DNA of 64,000 nt from Akebia trifoliata (Eukaryota > Streptophyta > Magnoliopsida > Ranunculales > Lardizabalaceae): assembly GCA_017979445.1 (NCBI GenBank), contig CM030708.1, positions 28,491,613 through 28,555,612 of the forward strand, given 5' to 3'. Numbering within the stretch: position 1 is the stretch's first letter; each line of letters opens with the position of its first letter. A program made the translations under genes and the position numbers. The notes under the pieces are model-generated. The model was not told the origin of the DNA. It searched no databases and worked only from the letters and a program-made list of their open reading frames with translations. Of this stretch, positions 23,056 to 35,180 are shown in pieces.

Positions 23056-23400
23056 GATGTCGTTGGAGAGAGAGAGAGAACCTGTATTTGGGTGGGAGAT
23101 TCCTCCATATATATAAAATCGATCGTCTAAAAGTAAACTCATGAGGAAAACGAATACGGAGTTCGTCGAAGCTACCCAGAAATTACTACTTTTTGGACGA
23201 TTGTGCGTCGAAGCTACACAGAAATTAAGTACTTTTTGGATGAGTAGGGGATCCACAACGGTCTCCGTTCGAAACGAAGGTCATGTGGCACCCCATTTTT
23301 AGAGAGAGAACCTGTATTTGGATGGGAGATTCCTCCGTATATATAAAATTCATCTTCTGAAAGTCAACTCATGAAGAAAACGAATACGGAGTTCGTCGAA
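23056..23400 (-). promoter_or_regulatory. Putative core promoter of copy 2, tandemly duplicated
   Basis: On the minus strand a TATA box (TTTTATATATATGG, 23104-23118) is followed by GAATCTCCCACCCAAATACAGG and a CT-rich tract, as expected for a plant TATA/Y-patch promoter and leader. The same module occurs again at about 23300-23350 (TATA 23338-23349), about 235 bp further upstream. Single versions stand upstream of copies 3, 4 and 5. Confidence 0.55.
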
Positions 23401-23409
23401 GCTACCCAG

Positions 23410-24690
23410 AAATTAAAGTACTTTTTTTTTTTTAATATTTATCAGTTTGATTCATCCATGGATTATAGCATTGTCTTAACTCTTAAGAATGATTTATAAT
23501 CGTTGGATTTAAATTCTTTATCTTAAGAACATTGGAGGTACTCCAATGTTTCAAAATTAATGACAAGTCTCTTGACTATGGTCATCTCTTATAGGCCAAT
23601 GAAAAAATAGATATCAATGAAAAAATAATTCTTAATTTTCTTTTTCTAAAACTAGTAATCTTTAATTCACATAGATGATGATGATTACAATAAAGATGGT
23701 GATGGAGATGAGTATAATCATCATCATCATCAAATTGATTAAAATTTTTAAAATATATAAATAATTTTTCAATAATTAAAACATAATTTTAAAACTTGAC
23801 TTAGAATGTTAATCAAATTGATTCAAAAGATTCTTTATAAATTAATAATTTATTAAGTGGAGTTTAAATGATTCATATTTTTTTCTAGGAGACTATTCGA
23901 TACATATTCTTAATAAAGAGTCCTTCATTTTCTTTGTAAGGTGAGCAAAGAAAATATGTCATTTTCGAAATAAAGACGATTAGTGCATCGTTTGTGGAAT
24001 TTTCAACTTTTTCTCTATTGATTTGGTCATTCCCTCTATTTTCTTTGTTAGGTGAGCACGGGGTCGGTGATCAACAGTACTCCTCAAGCCTTTACCAACT
24101 AACAAGATAACAATCCAAATAACAACAGTTCTTAATTATTATAAGGGTCAAATAAAACATAAATTCCATTTAAGAGCATCAGAAATCATACCAGCATATA
24201 ATAATAATACACTATAAATTTGAACTGAAATTAAACCTTAAACATTAAAATTTAAAGATACCCTTAGATGAAATTTTAACTTATAAGATATTTAGAAGCA
24301 AATATGTTGTTGGAAGAAGAGAGAGAACCTGTATTTTGAGTGGGAGAAATTAAAATTTATTTTCTTAAAGTCGACTCATAAGGAAAACTAATCTGGACTT
24401 CGTCGAATCTACCTAGAAATTAAGTACTTGAAATTGATTGTTGGCTGATGGATTTAAAAATCTATTAAAGGTCTAGAGTTTTGTTGACTTTGAGAAAATA
24501 AACTATTATGGACTTGGAGTTTATATGGACTTATACTCAGGAATTGATTGTTGCCAGATGGATTTAGAATCTATTAAACATCTTGAGGAAAACAAATTTG
24601 CCCACATCCACCAATCTCGTGTATTGAATGGCATTTCTAATTTATAAAAGTATCCTTTTTACTTAAAAAACTACCCTTGAGGACCCTTCA
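23410..24690. other. Spacer with an older promoter relic
   Basis: No gene seen. At about 24295-24420 a degenerate copy of the promoter/leader block appears (GAGAGAGAACCTGTATTTTG..., GGAAAACTAATCTGGACTTCG), and similar relics lie near 33510, 50150 and 58880. They mark an earlier gene unit whose coding part is gone. A GATGATGATGATTACAA-type segment near 23690 matches the spacer at 8850 and 31260. Confidence 0.45.
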
Positions 24691-25110
24691 TCGAGATACG
24701 AGTGAAAACATCAATGGTTCCTACACACGTCCATGTCAGGAAAGTGAGATATGTGATACAATCTTGAGGTCCCTTCACGATTATTCTTTCTTTTAACATC
24801 AAACCTTGTGTCTATTGGGTCTTCTTGTCTATTTAAGATGCGAGCCCTTTTGTCGTCTCGACTTCAGTTCTTCTTCCTTTCTTTCTCTGTTTCACTACAA
24901 AACAAAGATTAACAGTAGTTGTATATGGGCTATTGTGTCCTGGGGACATTTCGCCAGAGTTTCTAATGACAGTAAATATTATTTTGAATAGGCGAGAAAC
25001 GTCATAAAAGAGAGTTTCAATTTTGATTACAGGTTGTAGTCAATATCTACTTCACAAGCAATAATATGGAAATACATCAAGGTACTACACGAATTTTTGT
25101 CTTTGTTTTT
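24690..25110 (+). other. Conserved plus-strand module facing the 3' end of copy 3
   Basis: This sequence recurs beside the 3' end of kinase copies and relics (42830-43215, 38370-38720, partly 13640-13760). On the plus strand it has a possible TATA (CTATTTAAG near 24829), a CTCGACTTC start-like motif, a pyrimidine-rich leader and an AG acceptor (TTTGATTACAG, near 25031) just before the kinase terminator region. No protein is recognised. It could be a promoter giving antisense RNA, or only part of the ancestral unit. Confidence 0.35.
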
Positions 25111-25142
25111 AATTTTATTTTTTATGACAAGGGGACACAAAT

Positions 25143-28100
25143 TTATCTGCAACACATCCAACTGGATCTCCTGTTGTTTTCTTCAATTGAATTCGAATCC
25201 CATACTATAGCTTCAACAATAGCTCTTAGGTGATCATCCGAGCTATCTTCATCTTGCTTCTCTTTATTGTCGCTTAACATTTTATCCGGCAAAGGTAGAG
25301 ACAAAACAGGAAGAGATGTAGAGCCCCCCTCATCAGCTGGGGCCACTGCAAGGAAACTTAATGCACTTGCAACATTGCTAATCAAGGGACGTAGGGTAGC
25401 CTCCTCATGGAGACACATGTCAGCAACAGCGAGCGCTTGATACAAACTTGTTATTGAGAAGTCCCCTTGAAGAAGTGGATCTGCCATTTGAAGGAATCTT
25501 TTTTGGTCGAGCCTGTTCAACAAAATAGATATTCAACTTACATAAATAAATGACTTTTAATCACAGTTTCAATCAACTTGAATATAAACTGGACATGTAC
25601 GCATGATTGGACCTGGACAGATATATAAGGTATATGACAAGGCTCACTCATCCATAAAGTTGATCTTGTAACATTATGAAAAAGCATGTAGAATCTCAAC
25701 ATCCCTGACTTAAAAAAGAAAATTTACATATTAACAGAAAACCAAACAGCGAGATTCCATAAAAACTACAAAGATGTTACTTTTCCATTGAAATGTAAAA
25801 TGAGCCATTGAAATATTCTATACTTGCTCAATAATACTTTTCCATCAAAAGTATGAGAAGCTCCAGCTTAAGGCCACCGGACAACAAAAGCACACCTTTA
25901 GGTAAATTACAAGAAGCAACCTTGAAGACATTCTTCACAAATGAGACAACTGTTTTGTGAACAGGTTGGTACCAACACAAATCTCCTTAGAAAAATATAA
26001 TTGAAGACTACTAATTGGACTCTTTTAAGCAAACTAATTAGTAGACAAGGACACTCAAAGGTCCTCCGACAGATCTCCTACCTCACTATGTTGCTTTGAT
26101 ACTCGAACAAGTAGATTTTAAGAGCATTAGCTTAGACTGAATAAATTTACACGGACAATTCGTAAAAAATGGTCTGTCATGAGTAATATTTTTAACACAA
26201 AATGATGGGATTGACCTCATAAGAATTACTTCTTCTGAAACAATAGCTTTGATTTGATCCACAACAATTCCAAATTCCAATTCAGGAAAAAAAAAAAAAA
26301 AAAAACCTCTAATGGATTCACATTCAAGCAAAGAGAAACAAAAAAAGTAAAGAGCAAGTAAGAAAATTACCCAAGAAACTAATTTTTGCTCTTCTGCTGG
26401 CCTAGTGGTGTCAATGGCTCTTCGCCCTGTGATTAACTCAAGTAAAACAACTCCAAAACTGTAAACATCTGATTTCAACGTCAGATGACCTGTTCTTGCA
26501 TACTCCGGGGCACAATATCCAAGCGTGCCCACCACCCTCGATGATACATGAGTCTTATCTCCAGTAGGACCGAGCTTTGCAAGCCCGAAATCCGAGAGTT
26601 TCGGAATGAGTCCTTTGTCCAACAAAATGTTGGACGATTTCAGATCACGATGTATAACAGGGGGATTGACATTGTCATGCAAATATGCCAGACCTTTAGC
26701 GGCTCCTGCTGCTATTTTCATTCTTGTATACCAACCTAACGGCTTCTGGTCTGGTGTGAGATCTACAAACAAATATAAGATACGTATTGAAATATGTGGC
26801 GTGTATTGAATTATTGCAAATTCAAAGGAAGATTATTACTTAAAATGTTTCCTTCAAAGAGATAATCACAAAATCAAAAGATTAAATATATTTGACATAC
26901 CTAGAAGATGATCTTCTAGAGACCCCAGTGGCATATATTCATAAACCAAAAGCCTCTGATCTCCATCAGCACAATATCCAATGAGATTAACTAGATTTTG
27001 ATGGTGAAGACGATGTAGCATTGAAACCTCAACACGAAACTCTCTTTCTCCTTGCAACTCGTTCCTGCTAAGTTGCTTAATAGCTGCAAGCTGATCATAA
27101 CGAACCAAAATCAATCCTAAGTTTCTTCAATTATTCAAAGGACTCGACTCATTCATAGTAGTTAATTTAGTCCTCATTTACCTGCCCACTCTCAAGGCGT
27201 CCCTTGTAGACTTTTCCAAACCCACCAGCACCCAATAGACGTTCATCTTGAAAATTCTTAGTTGCCAAGGCAAGCTCATGGAAGGTGAACATTACTTCAA
27301 TATGTTCAGGTGAGGTTTCTTGATTAGGATTCTCTGCAAAACAAAGTGTGGATGAATAAGTTTTGAATGACCAAATAATTTTACACTTCTCAATCGATGT
27401 TTATAATAATTATGTCTGCGCAAACCTAGTTTTCTATCAAATTAAGCTCATTAATAGCCAATGCCAGTAAGAAAGATCATATCCAAGTGCCTTACAAACT
27501 AAGAAGAATGAACCTAAAGGAAGGAAGTGTTTGCAAATCTTGAAGTGTTTCGAAGAGTATTGATTTTCTGACTCCCCCATGTGGCATACTAAAATTGCTC
27601 TCCCGATGAAGCATGTACTAGAACCATATAACTTTTTCCCTCGGGATACACAACTGCACATATTTACGGGGATGTGAAGATGTGTATCCTGATGCATACA
27701 ATATATGGTTCTAGTGAATGCCACACTAGGAGAGTATTTTGAGAATGCCACATGGGGGAGTCAGATTATTACGACTCGTGTTTCGAAACTGATTATAATT
27801 GAATTTGATTTTTTTCCTCTTTCTAAAGAATAGAGTCTGAATTATACTGCATGTAACAATAATAACTTTCCTCTCAAAGAAATAACATCTACATCTTACT
27901 TTTTTGGCTCAAAGAACTATGTATCAATGCAAATCCTATAGCTATTAATTTTTAGTCTCATTTTATTGAAACCAGTCTTGCACAAATAACTTTACAAGTT
28001 ACAAGGAAACATAAAATCATAGATCATCCGATAGTGAAAATTTTGTATCAGATGCATTATGAAATGACGTTGGAGTAGGGGAGGGGGATATAGTAATAGT

Positions 28101-29325
28101 CAAACAGATGTCCACATTAGAAGTTACAGCTTAAAAGCTATGATTTGTTTTTGCACCAAAACAAATGTGAATGGAGGTAGTGAGAGTAGATATGAACACA
28201 TTTGATCTAATAGAAGATAGTATTTTTTAAGGAAAGACGTTGAGTATGATTGTCTTCCATATATGCTAAGGCAAACCAATTACTCACTCAACATCCGAAA
28301 AGCTGGTGGCCATTGTAACCTCTTGCTAGTATTCCTTCTCTTTGACGCCTTCTTATGGGCTGAGAAACATGAAAAGCAACTTATGAGTCGATAAACCAAT
28401 AAATTCTTTTTGAATTCTTAGTTATGGAACCTTCAAAACACCAATAGAACCTTTAAAATATTAGGGCATGTTTGATTGCAGGGAAAATAATTATCTTGCA
28501 AATCACCAGGCAAATCCTTTTTCTCTGTTTGAGTACAACATGGAAAATCACGCGTAAAAATCTAATTAAATTTGGTGTACAAGTTTATCTTATTTGAGTA
28601 AGTCTGGCCTTACTAATGGATTCAATGTCACAGTGTTGTACAGGAAAAAATTCTATGAATTTTAAAGAAAAACAAAACCTTGAAAAAGATTATTTTTCAC
28701 TGCTAGATTTTAATTTTAAATTTGGGAGTTCGATTGGAGTTTGATAACTGTCGATTCTTAAAACCTTGGATCAAGTTAAAAAAATATCAATTTTTTTAGG
28801 ATCTGAGTATTTCCATGAAATCAAGAGGGCTATGGTGTTGGATTGCCAATTTGATACATATTTGAGCTAGACGGGCCTAGTAAGATTTAAAATCTTACTT
28901 AGTTCTCTCTCTTTTTAGAACAATAAAATTAGACGAAGGTATGAATGGTTTCATATGTATCCAAAGAGTTTATTTGTAATTTAAAATATTGATTATAGGG
29001 TTTTAAAGATTACACTACTAAAAAAAGAAAATATTTTTAGTAGATTTGGAAACGAAACAAATCATACCTTCCCTGTTGTCTTCTTGAACATAGCGATTGA
29101 GGTCAAGTCCACTGTTCACGGTTATCCTATTTGTGATTTGTTCCGGAACATAGTGATTGGGTTCAATTCCACTGTTCGCTGTCACATTATAATATGTTTG
29201 AGCTCTTGATGATCAATGTGATTGTTCAAGTCCAATCCGCTGTTGGCCGTAAGATTATTAAATGTGCTGGATTCGTCATTTTGGTGGTTCAAGCCAAATT
29301 CACTATTGGTAGTTGAACTATCCAT
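25143..29325 (-). pseudogene. RLCK-VII kinase copy 3, two frameshifts
   Basis: Exons on the minus strand: 29068-29325, 27182-27333, 26901-27090, 26371-26762 and 25143-25512, all with GT-AG borders. Exon 1 is 258 nt instead of 259: one base is lost in ATATGTGTTGAG, and the frame ends within about 45 codons. Exons 2-4 are open and keep [40 protein letters not shown] and CAPEY. Exon 5 has a 14-bp deletion just after GCTCGACC, between GACC direct repeats, which shifts the frame into a TGA after about 31 codons and removes the end of the C-lobe and the WMCCR tail. Exons 2-5 are nearly identical to copy 2, while exon 1 and the upstream region match copy 1. Not expected to give an active kinase. Confidence 0.85.
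27567..27765. mobile_element. Foldback MITE A in intron 1 of copy 3
   Basis: Same inverted repeat as in the other copies (TCTGACTCCCCCATGTGG ... CATGGGGGAGTCAGA). Confidence 0.8.
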
Positions 29326-29430
29326 GTTAATGTATAGTGGATATAATTAGAAGGCTCAATCTGCAAAGAAGAAAACAAGAAAACAAATACATCTTAGAGG
29401 TCGTGAAAACTGAAAAAATATAAGAGTACT

Positions 29431-29616
29431 GATAATCTGACTTAGCCACGAGTCAACTCAATTGACCTACCTAACATGAAAGGTTTGGGAACTGTAGATG
29501 TGCCCTCCTGGGGATACAGAACTACAGTTTCCCATAAAAAGGTGTAGTTTTGTATCCCGAGGAGAACACATGTAACGTTTGCAAGTCTGTCATGTCACGT
29601 GCCAAAGTCAGATTAT
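29431..29616. mobile_element. Foldback MITE B upstream of copy 3
   Basis: Ends GATAATCTGACTTAGCCACG and CACGTGCCAAAGTCAGATTATC, core GGGGATACAGAACTACAG / GTAGTTTTGTATCCCGAGG. One of the best preserved copies. Confidence 0.7.
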
Positions 29617-29639
29617 CACTGATTCAAAATATAAATGGT

Positions 29640-30105
29640 GAAAAAGGCTAAAATTCAAACAAAAATCACTCAACTACTACGAATTTTTTACAATAAAAAA
29701 AAATATATATCACTCCCTCTCTCTGATTTTTTTTTTTTTTTTGTTTTTTTTGTGTGTGGCTGATTTGCTAAAAAAAAAATGCGCTCAAAATTGTAGAGTA
29801 TTCATTTTTATTCCGAAAATGGTAAATTACTATTTTTGAAATTAAAATATTTTACATAAGTAGGGAAAATTATTATATAAATCATAAATATTTTTCTCTC
29901 TACAATTTTAATAAAAATAATTAAAAAAAAATTTTACCTTAAAATGAGCATTGTATCGTTTTCGAAGTCTTAAACTTTTTCTCTACCGGTTAGGTAATTT
30001 CCATATCAGCATATAATAATAATAATAATAAACCCTCATATTTGAACTGAAATTAAACATTGCTTAAGGATACCCTTAGATGCATTTTTAACTTACAAGA
30101 TATGT
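29640..30105. other. AT-rich 5' flank of copy 3
   Basis: Non-coding, matches 3003-3470 of copy 1, with poly-T and AAT runs. The 5' UTR intron donor (GTAAGTTAAAAATGC on minus) lies near 30095. Confidence 0.45.
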
Positions 30106-30445
30106 AGAAGCAGAAGATGTCGTTGGACGATTACGAAGTTATACGCAGAAATTAAGTGCTTTTTGGACGATTGTGCGTCGAAGTTATACGCAGAAATTAA
30201 GCGCTTTTGGATGAGTAGGGATCCGCAACGGTGTCCGTTCCAAACAAAGGTCATGTGGCACCCCATTTTTAGAGAGAGAGAGAGAAAGAAAACCTGTATT
30301 TGGGTGCGAGATTCCTCCATATAAAATTAAGTGCTTTTGGATGAGTAGCTGGACTGGCTCTGCCTTAACCCTGTTGACATTAAAAAGAAAAAAAAAAATG
30401 GTGTACGTTTCCAAATTCCAACGAAGGTAATGTGGCACCCCTTTG
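30106..30445 (-). promoter_or_regulatory. Putative core promoter of copy 3
   Basis: On the minus strand the TATA-like TTTTATATGGAGG (about 30316-30328) is followed by the CCCAAATACAGG block and a CT tract (30272-30289). The leader contains two tandem copies of a short GACGATTGTGCGTCGAAGTTATAC-type segment near 30125 and 30165. Confidence 0.45.
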
Positions 30446-31630
30446 GGTTGATCAGTTGATCGTATCTATCTACACACAAAAGATCAGTTTGATTGGTGAT
30501 GTGCATCCATTGACTATTAGCATTGTCTTAACTGTAAAGAATGATTCCTAATCGTTGGATTTAAACTCTTTTCCAAGAATTTAGATCTATCGGATACAAG
30601 TTATCAAACATGACGAATAGAAGAGTTTCTTGGTGACGTGTCCAGTGCTTCACATCCTTTTAACTTAGTGAAACCGTAAGTGTAAATTAATTGGGCAATG
30701 TGAGAATTGATGTCAATTTTAATGTTACTTCAGCATGTTCCATTGAGGTTAAATTAAGAGTCGTGCTAGAGTGATGTTAGGGGGACACATGGGCATGCAT
30801 GTCCGTTGATGCATTTTACTCATATTTAAAAAAATGCATCTGTGGCATGCTCACCACCATGTTAAGATGTCTCCCGTGTGTCCTCATTGAAGTCATTTCA
30901 ACATTAATCTTAAATTAAATAAAGGAAAAATGACCAAAAAGACCTATTTTTGAAAATATGTACCAAAAAGTTGTTTCAAAAAAAAAAATGGACTATTTAA
31001 TACTCTTTTTATTTATTTATCAAATATTACTTTAAAAAATATTTTTACAGCGAAAATACTATAATTACCCTTTCAACGATTTTTGAGATTTAAAGAAAGG
31101 TGTTTATCTAAGAATATTTGAGGTACTCCTATGTTTCAAAATTAATGACAAGTCTCTTGACTATGGTCATCTCTTATGGGCCAATGAAAAAAAAGATATG
31201 GATGAAAAAATAATTCCTAGATTTCTCGTCTCAAAACTAGTAATCTTTAACTCACATAGATGATAATGACTACAATAAAGATGATGATGAAGATAAGTAT
31301 CATCAGCGTCATCATCAAACTGATTTGATCTATGTATGTTAGATTTATTAAAATATATAAATAGTTTTCAATAATTAAAACATAATTTTAAAACACAACT
31401 TGAATATTCATCAAATTGATTCAACTCAAAACATAGCAAGTTGACTTCAATGAGTCAAATAAGATTATATTGAATTTATGAATAGTTTTTAATAAATAAT
31501 TTTTTTTTCACATAAATATTAATAACCAAATAAATTTGTCACATTTTTTATTTGACTCAGTATATTTTTAGATCAAACCACTTTGTAAAGTTGTTAGAAG
31601 GATATTTTAGGTATTTCTCTTAGAAAAATG
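30446..31630. repeat. Spacer block with two empty insertion sites
   Basis: No gene. It matches the unit-I flank at about 3790-5045 joined to 8805-9215 but lacks the hAT element (empty site near 30855) and the solo LTR (empty site near 31225, GATTTCTCGTCTC). Confidence 0.75.
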
Positions 31631-31634
31631 TTCT

Positions 31635-32215
31635 CTTTATTGTCACTTGTCGTTTTATCCGGTGAAGATAGAGACAAAACATGAAGAAATGCAGAGCCCA
31701 CCGTACTCAGCTGGGGCCACTCCAAGGGAACTTAATGCAATTGCACCATTGCTAATTGAAGAAGTGGATCTGGTTTGAAGCAACCTTTTTGGGTCTTGAA
31801 AAGTGGTTGTGCTTGTACAAAGATTAGTTAGTAGAGTTCTCCAGCAATCCAAATGTTCATTCTGCCAATCAAATCCAGTAGATTACATGGCCTCTTTAAG
31901 GTCTTCTATAGGATATTCTGAATTGTATCTAGATAATTTTCCATTTACCTTACATTGTATCCTCGAGGAGGAGGATGCGTCTCGGCACTCCTATATATGT
32001 AAGAGTTTAATGCTTCATCTATTTTAGCCTAAACCCCCGATTGCCTTCCAAAAAAAAAAAACTCAAATAAACGCATAGTTGGACTTGGCTCCCTTATCCA
32101 TAAAGTTGATCTCACAACATTATGAAAATGCATGTAGAAGCTCAACATCCATGGCTTATCGAAGAAATTTTTCGTGTTAACTGAAAACCAACTAGCAAGA
32201 TTCTATTACATATTA
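31635..32215 (-). pseudogene. Relic of RLCK last exon and intron 4 (relic B1)
   Basis: Paralogue of relic A1, with the same frameshift and the same internal deletion. Exon 5 ends at about 31812, where the acceptor is now AAG instead of CAG (TTTGTACAAGCAC). Intron 4 homology runs to about 32200 and then breaks. Confidence 0.72.
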
Positions 32216-32257
32216 TATATAAACAAAAGTCATCATTATACAAGACTTTTGAGTAGG

Positions 32258-32261
<4 letters not shown>

Positions 32262-32294
<33 letters not shown>
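32262..32294. repeat. CT microsatellite
   Basis: An uninterrupted CT run of about 33 bp. A shorter one lies at 32540-32556. Confidence 0.9.
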
Positions 32295-32298
<4 letters not shown>

Positions 32299-32689
32299 CC
32301 AGTAAAGAGAAATCTCTGTGAACATGGCAGCCCCGATAGTTACAATCGGACAAGAGCTTCGATCAAATAGATGATTGGTGATAGCAGAACATCTAGAGAT
32401 AAGATGTTTGAGTTGGGCATTCAAATCAAAGGTAAGATCTCACCGAAAACTCATAATCGCTAGTTTTCTCCGTCATAGAAATCCTCATCCATTTTCTCAT
32501 ATGTGTTGAGATCTTGGGTTTCAACTTTCAAGTGATTCCTCTCTCTCTCTCTCTCTTCCTTCAAATTACAACAAAAAAAACCCTTGATATTTTGGGTTGA
32601 AGATGACTTGATTGGAGAGGGGAAATTTTAGGACTTTTGGGGTATGGGTTGAAGATGAGGTCATCTTGATCGATCATAGATTAACTTCG

Positions 32690-32861
32690 AATCGGATAAT
32701 ATAGGCCTAGGATATCCGACAAGTCAGTCGAATTCGGATTCGAATGTCAATGTATTACATCCGATCGGATTCAGATTTGAATTCGAATATCAATATTTTT
32801 TTTCGGATTCGAATTCGGATATAGACATATCCGATCGAATACCTATCCGTTGACAGCCCTG
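32690..32861. mobile_element. One end of a hAT-like MITE
   Basis: On the minus strand it begins AGGGCTGTCAACGGATAGG and continues with repeated GAATTCGAATCCGA motifs, a common form of plant hAT-type MITE end. The other end is not identified. Confidence 0.45.
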
Positions 32862-33700
32862 AGTGGATATAATTAGAAGGTTCAATCTGCAAAGAAGAAA
32901 ACAAATACACGTTAGAGATTGTGAAAACTGAAAAAAATATAATATAAGAGTACTGATAATCTGACTTAGCCAGGAGGTAACTCAATCAACTTACCTGATG
33001 TGACAGGCTTGGGAATCGTAGATGTGCTCTCCTTGGGATATAGAACTACAGTTCCCATAAAAAGGTGCAGTTTTGTATTTCGAGGAGAACACATCTACGG
33101 TTTGCAAGTCTGTCATGTCATATAAGTCGATTGAGTATGCCACGTGCCTAATTCAGACTATCATGACTCAATTAAGGGTGAAAAAAGGCTAAAATTCAAA
33201 CAAAAATCACTCAACTACTATGAATTTTTTACAATCAAATAAAAAATATCACTCCCTCTCTCTCTTTTTTTTTTTTTTTCCTTTTACTGATTTACTAAAA
33301 GATGCACTAAAAATTGTAGACTATTCATTTTAATTTCGACAATGGTAAAATACTATTTTTAAAATTAAAATATTTTATATAAATAGAAAAAATTATTATA
33401 TAAATCATAAATATTTTTCTTGCTATAATTTTAATAAAAATATTTAAAAAAAAAATATCCGCCTTATAAAATTTAAAGATACCCTTAGATGCAATTTCAA
33501 CTTACAAGACATTTAGAGGCAAAGCTGTTGTTGGAAGAAGAGAGAGAACCTGTATTTTGAGTGGCAGTTGGCTCCATATATTCTTTTATATAACTCCAAC
33601 TAATTGCAGAAATTAAAATTTATTTTCTTAAAGTCAACTCATGAGGAAAACTAATATGGACTTGGTCGAATCTACCTAGAAATTAAATACTTGAAATTGA
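32862..33700. repeat. Orphan kinase 5' flank without exon 1
   Basis: Matches the region upstream of exon 1 in copies 1 and 3 (GAGTGGATATAATTAGAAGG onward), including a full MITE B at about 32951-33162 and a degenerate promoter/leader near 33510-33680 with a TATA-like TTTTATATAACTCC. No kinase coding sequence is attached. Confidence 0.65.
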
Positions 33701-33728
33701 TTGTTGGCTGATGGATTTAAAAATCTAT

Positions 33729-34248
33729 TAAAGGTTTGTTGACTTTGAGAAAATAAACTAAATATGAAAATGCAGTTGCCCACCATTTTGAAACTCAATA
33801 TTTGGACCTAAAAAATGTTTTTTCTTGAATTTTTTTTGTTTTACAAACCCAATCTAGACAACAAAATCAAGAGGATTGAAGTGTCATTTGTACCAATGTG
33901 ACCGTCCATGTGGCTCTAATGTGGATCTTGGACCAGGCTCTACATGGTCCCCCGATATTGATCCAATAAGGATCGGATCGGATTCTTATTAGACCAGGCT
34001 TTTTATTGGGTCTCAATATTAAGATCCAGACCTGATCCATTAACAATTAAATTAGGTCAAACCCGATTATATGTATAATCTAAGTAAATAAACTTATTTG
34101 TTTATAACTATATGGCTAATTTTTATAGCCTTATGGTTATTTCTAATTTGACCTATAAATTATTTTAATACGGGATTTGATAATAATGCTTTGATGTTAT
34201 GATTCTTTAAAGGTTTGTTGACTTTGAGAAAATAAACTAAATATGACT
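33729..34248. repeat. 40-bp direct repeat flanking 440 bp
   Basis: The 40-bp segment starting TTAAAGGTTTGTTGACTTTG stands at 33729-33768 and again at 34209-34248. The sequence between has GGATCGGATCGGATTCTTA and GATCCAGACCTGATCC motifs and no reading frame. A related single copy is near 24460. Confidence 0.6.
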
Positions 34249-34473
34249 TAGGAGTTAGTTGTTGTCCGATGGATTTAAAATCTATTAAAGATCTTGAGGA
34301 TTTTTTTTTTGCTCACATCCATCAATCACATGTAACCACGTGTATTGAATGATATTTTTAATTTACAAAAATACCCTTGTTAAAAAAAAAAATAAAAAAA
34401 AACTACCTTTGTATGCTTGATGTGCAAGCACCGAGGGATCTGTGAGCAAAAAAACGATTCGAGCTAGAGATTT

Positions 34474-35180
34474 GTGGAGTGCGAGTTTGGCGACCACCAC
34501 TTTAGAGACTCCGCAAACACATTCGTCCCCAAATTTTCTCTCACACGATGTGAATTTATTCTTCCAAAACTAAACTTAATCATTAATAGCAATTTAACGG
34601 TAACAAATCTTTAGAATTCTAAACATGTTAAATCAGTTACTATTATACAAAAAAAAAAAAAAAAAAAACCTATTTCTTGCATCCATAAAAGGAGAGCTGC
34701 TATTGGCACCCCAACTTTACTTATTACACCCTAATTAAAAAAAATAAGTAAATGATTTACGTATAATCAATTAGAAAGAAAGAATTCATATTTGCACCCC
34801 TATTGGAAAGAAAGAGTTCATATTTGCTCGTCAACTTTTAATTATTATCGATCATTTCTTGTTTTTTTTAATTAGGGTGTAAAAAGTAAAGTTGGGGTGT
34901 GAATAGCAGCTCTCTTTTTATGGATGAAAGAAATCACTGTTTTTTTAGTATTAACTTGTTTTTAAGAACTAATTGTTAAATTTTTTTTTTTTTTTTGGGT
35001 ATAGAGTTCTAAAGATCTTGTAAACTTGTTCGTTACCCTTAAATTACTATTAATGATTGAAGTTAGTTTTGGAAGAATAAAATCATAACGTGTGAGAGAA
35101 AATCTGTTAAAATTTTTATTCCTTTTGGACCAATGGGTATGCTGGGTCTCTAGAGTGGGGATCGCAAAAATCGCACTCAT
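34474..35180. mobile_element. Large nested foldback element
   Basis: About 700 bp forming a long imperfect palindrome. The outer arms pair GAGTGCGAGTTTGGCGACCA with the reverse complement of TGGGGATCGCAAAAATCGCAC. The middle arms pair TTATTCTTCCAAAACTAA with TTAGTTTTGGAAGAATAA. The inner arms pair CACCCCAACTTTACTT with AAGTAAAGTTGGGGTG. No transposase. Confidence 0.7.
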
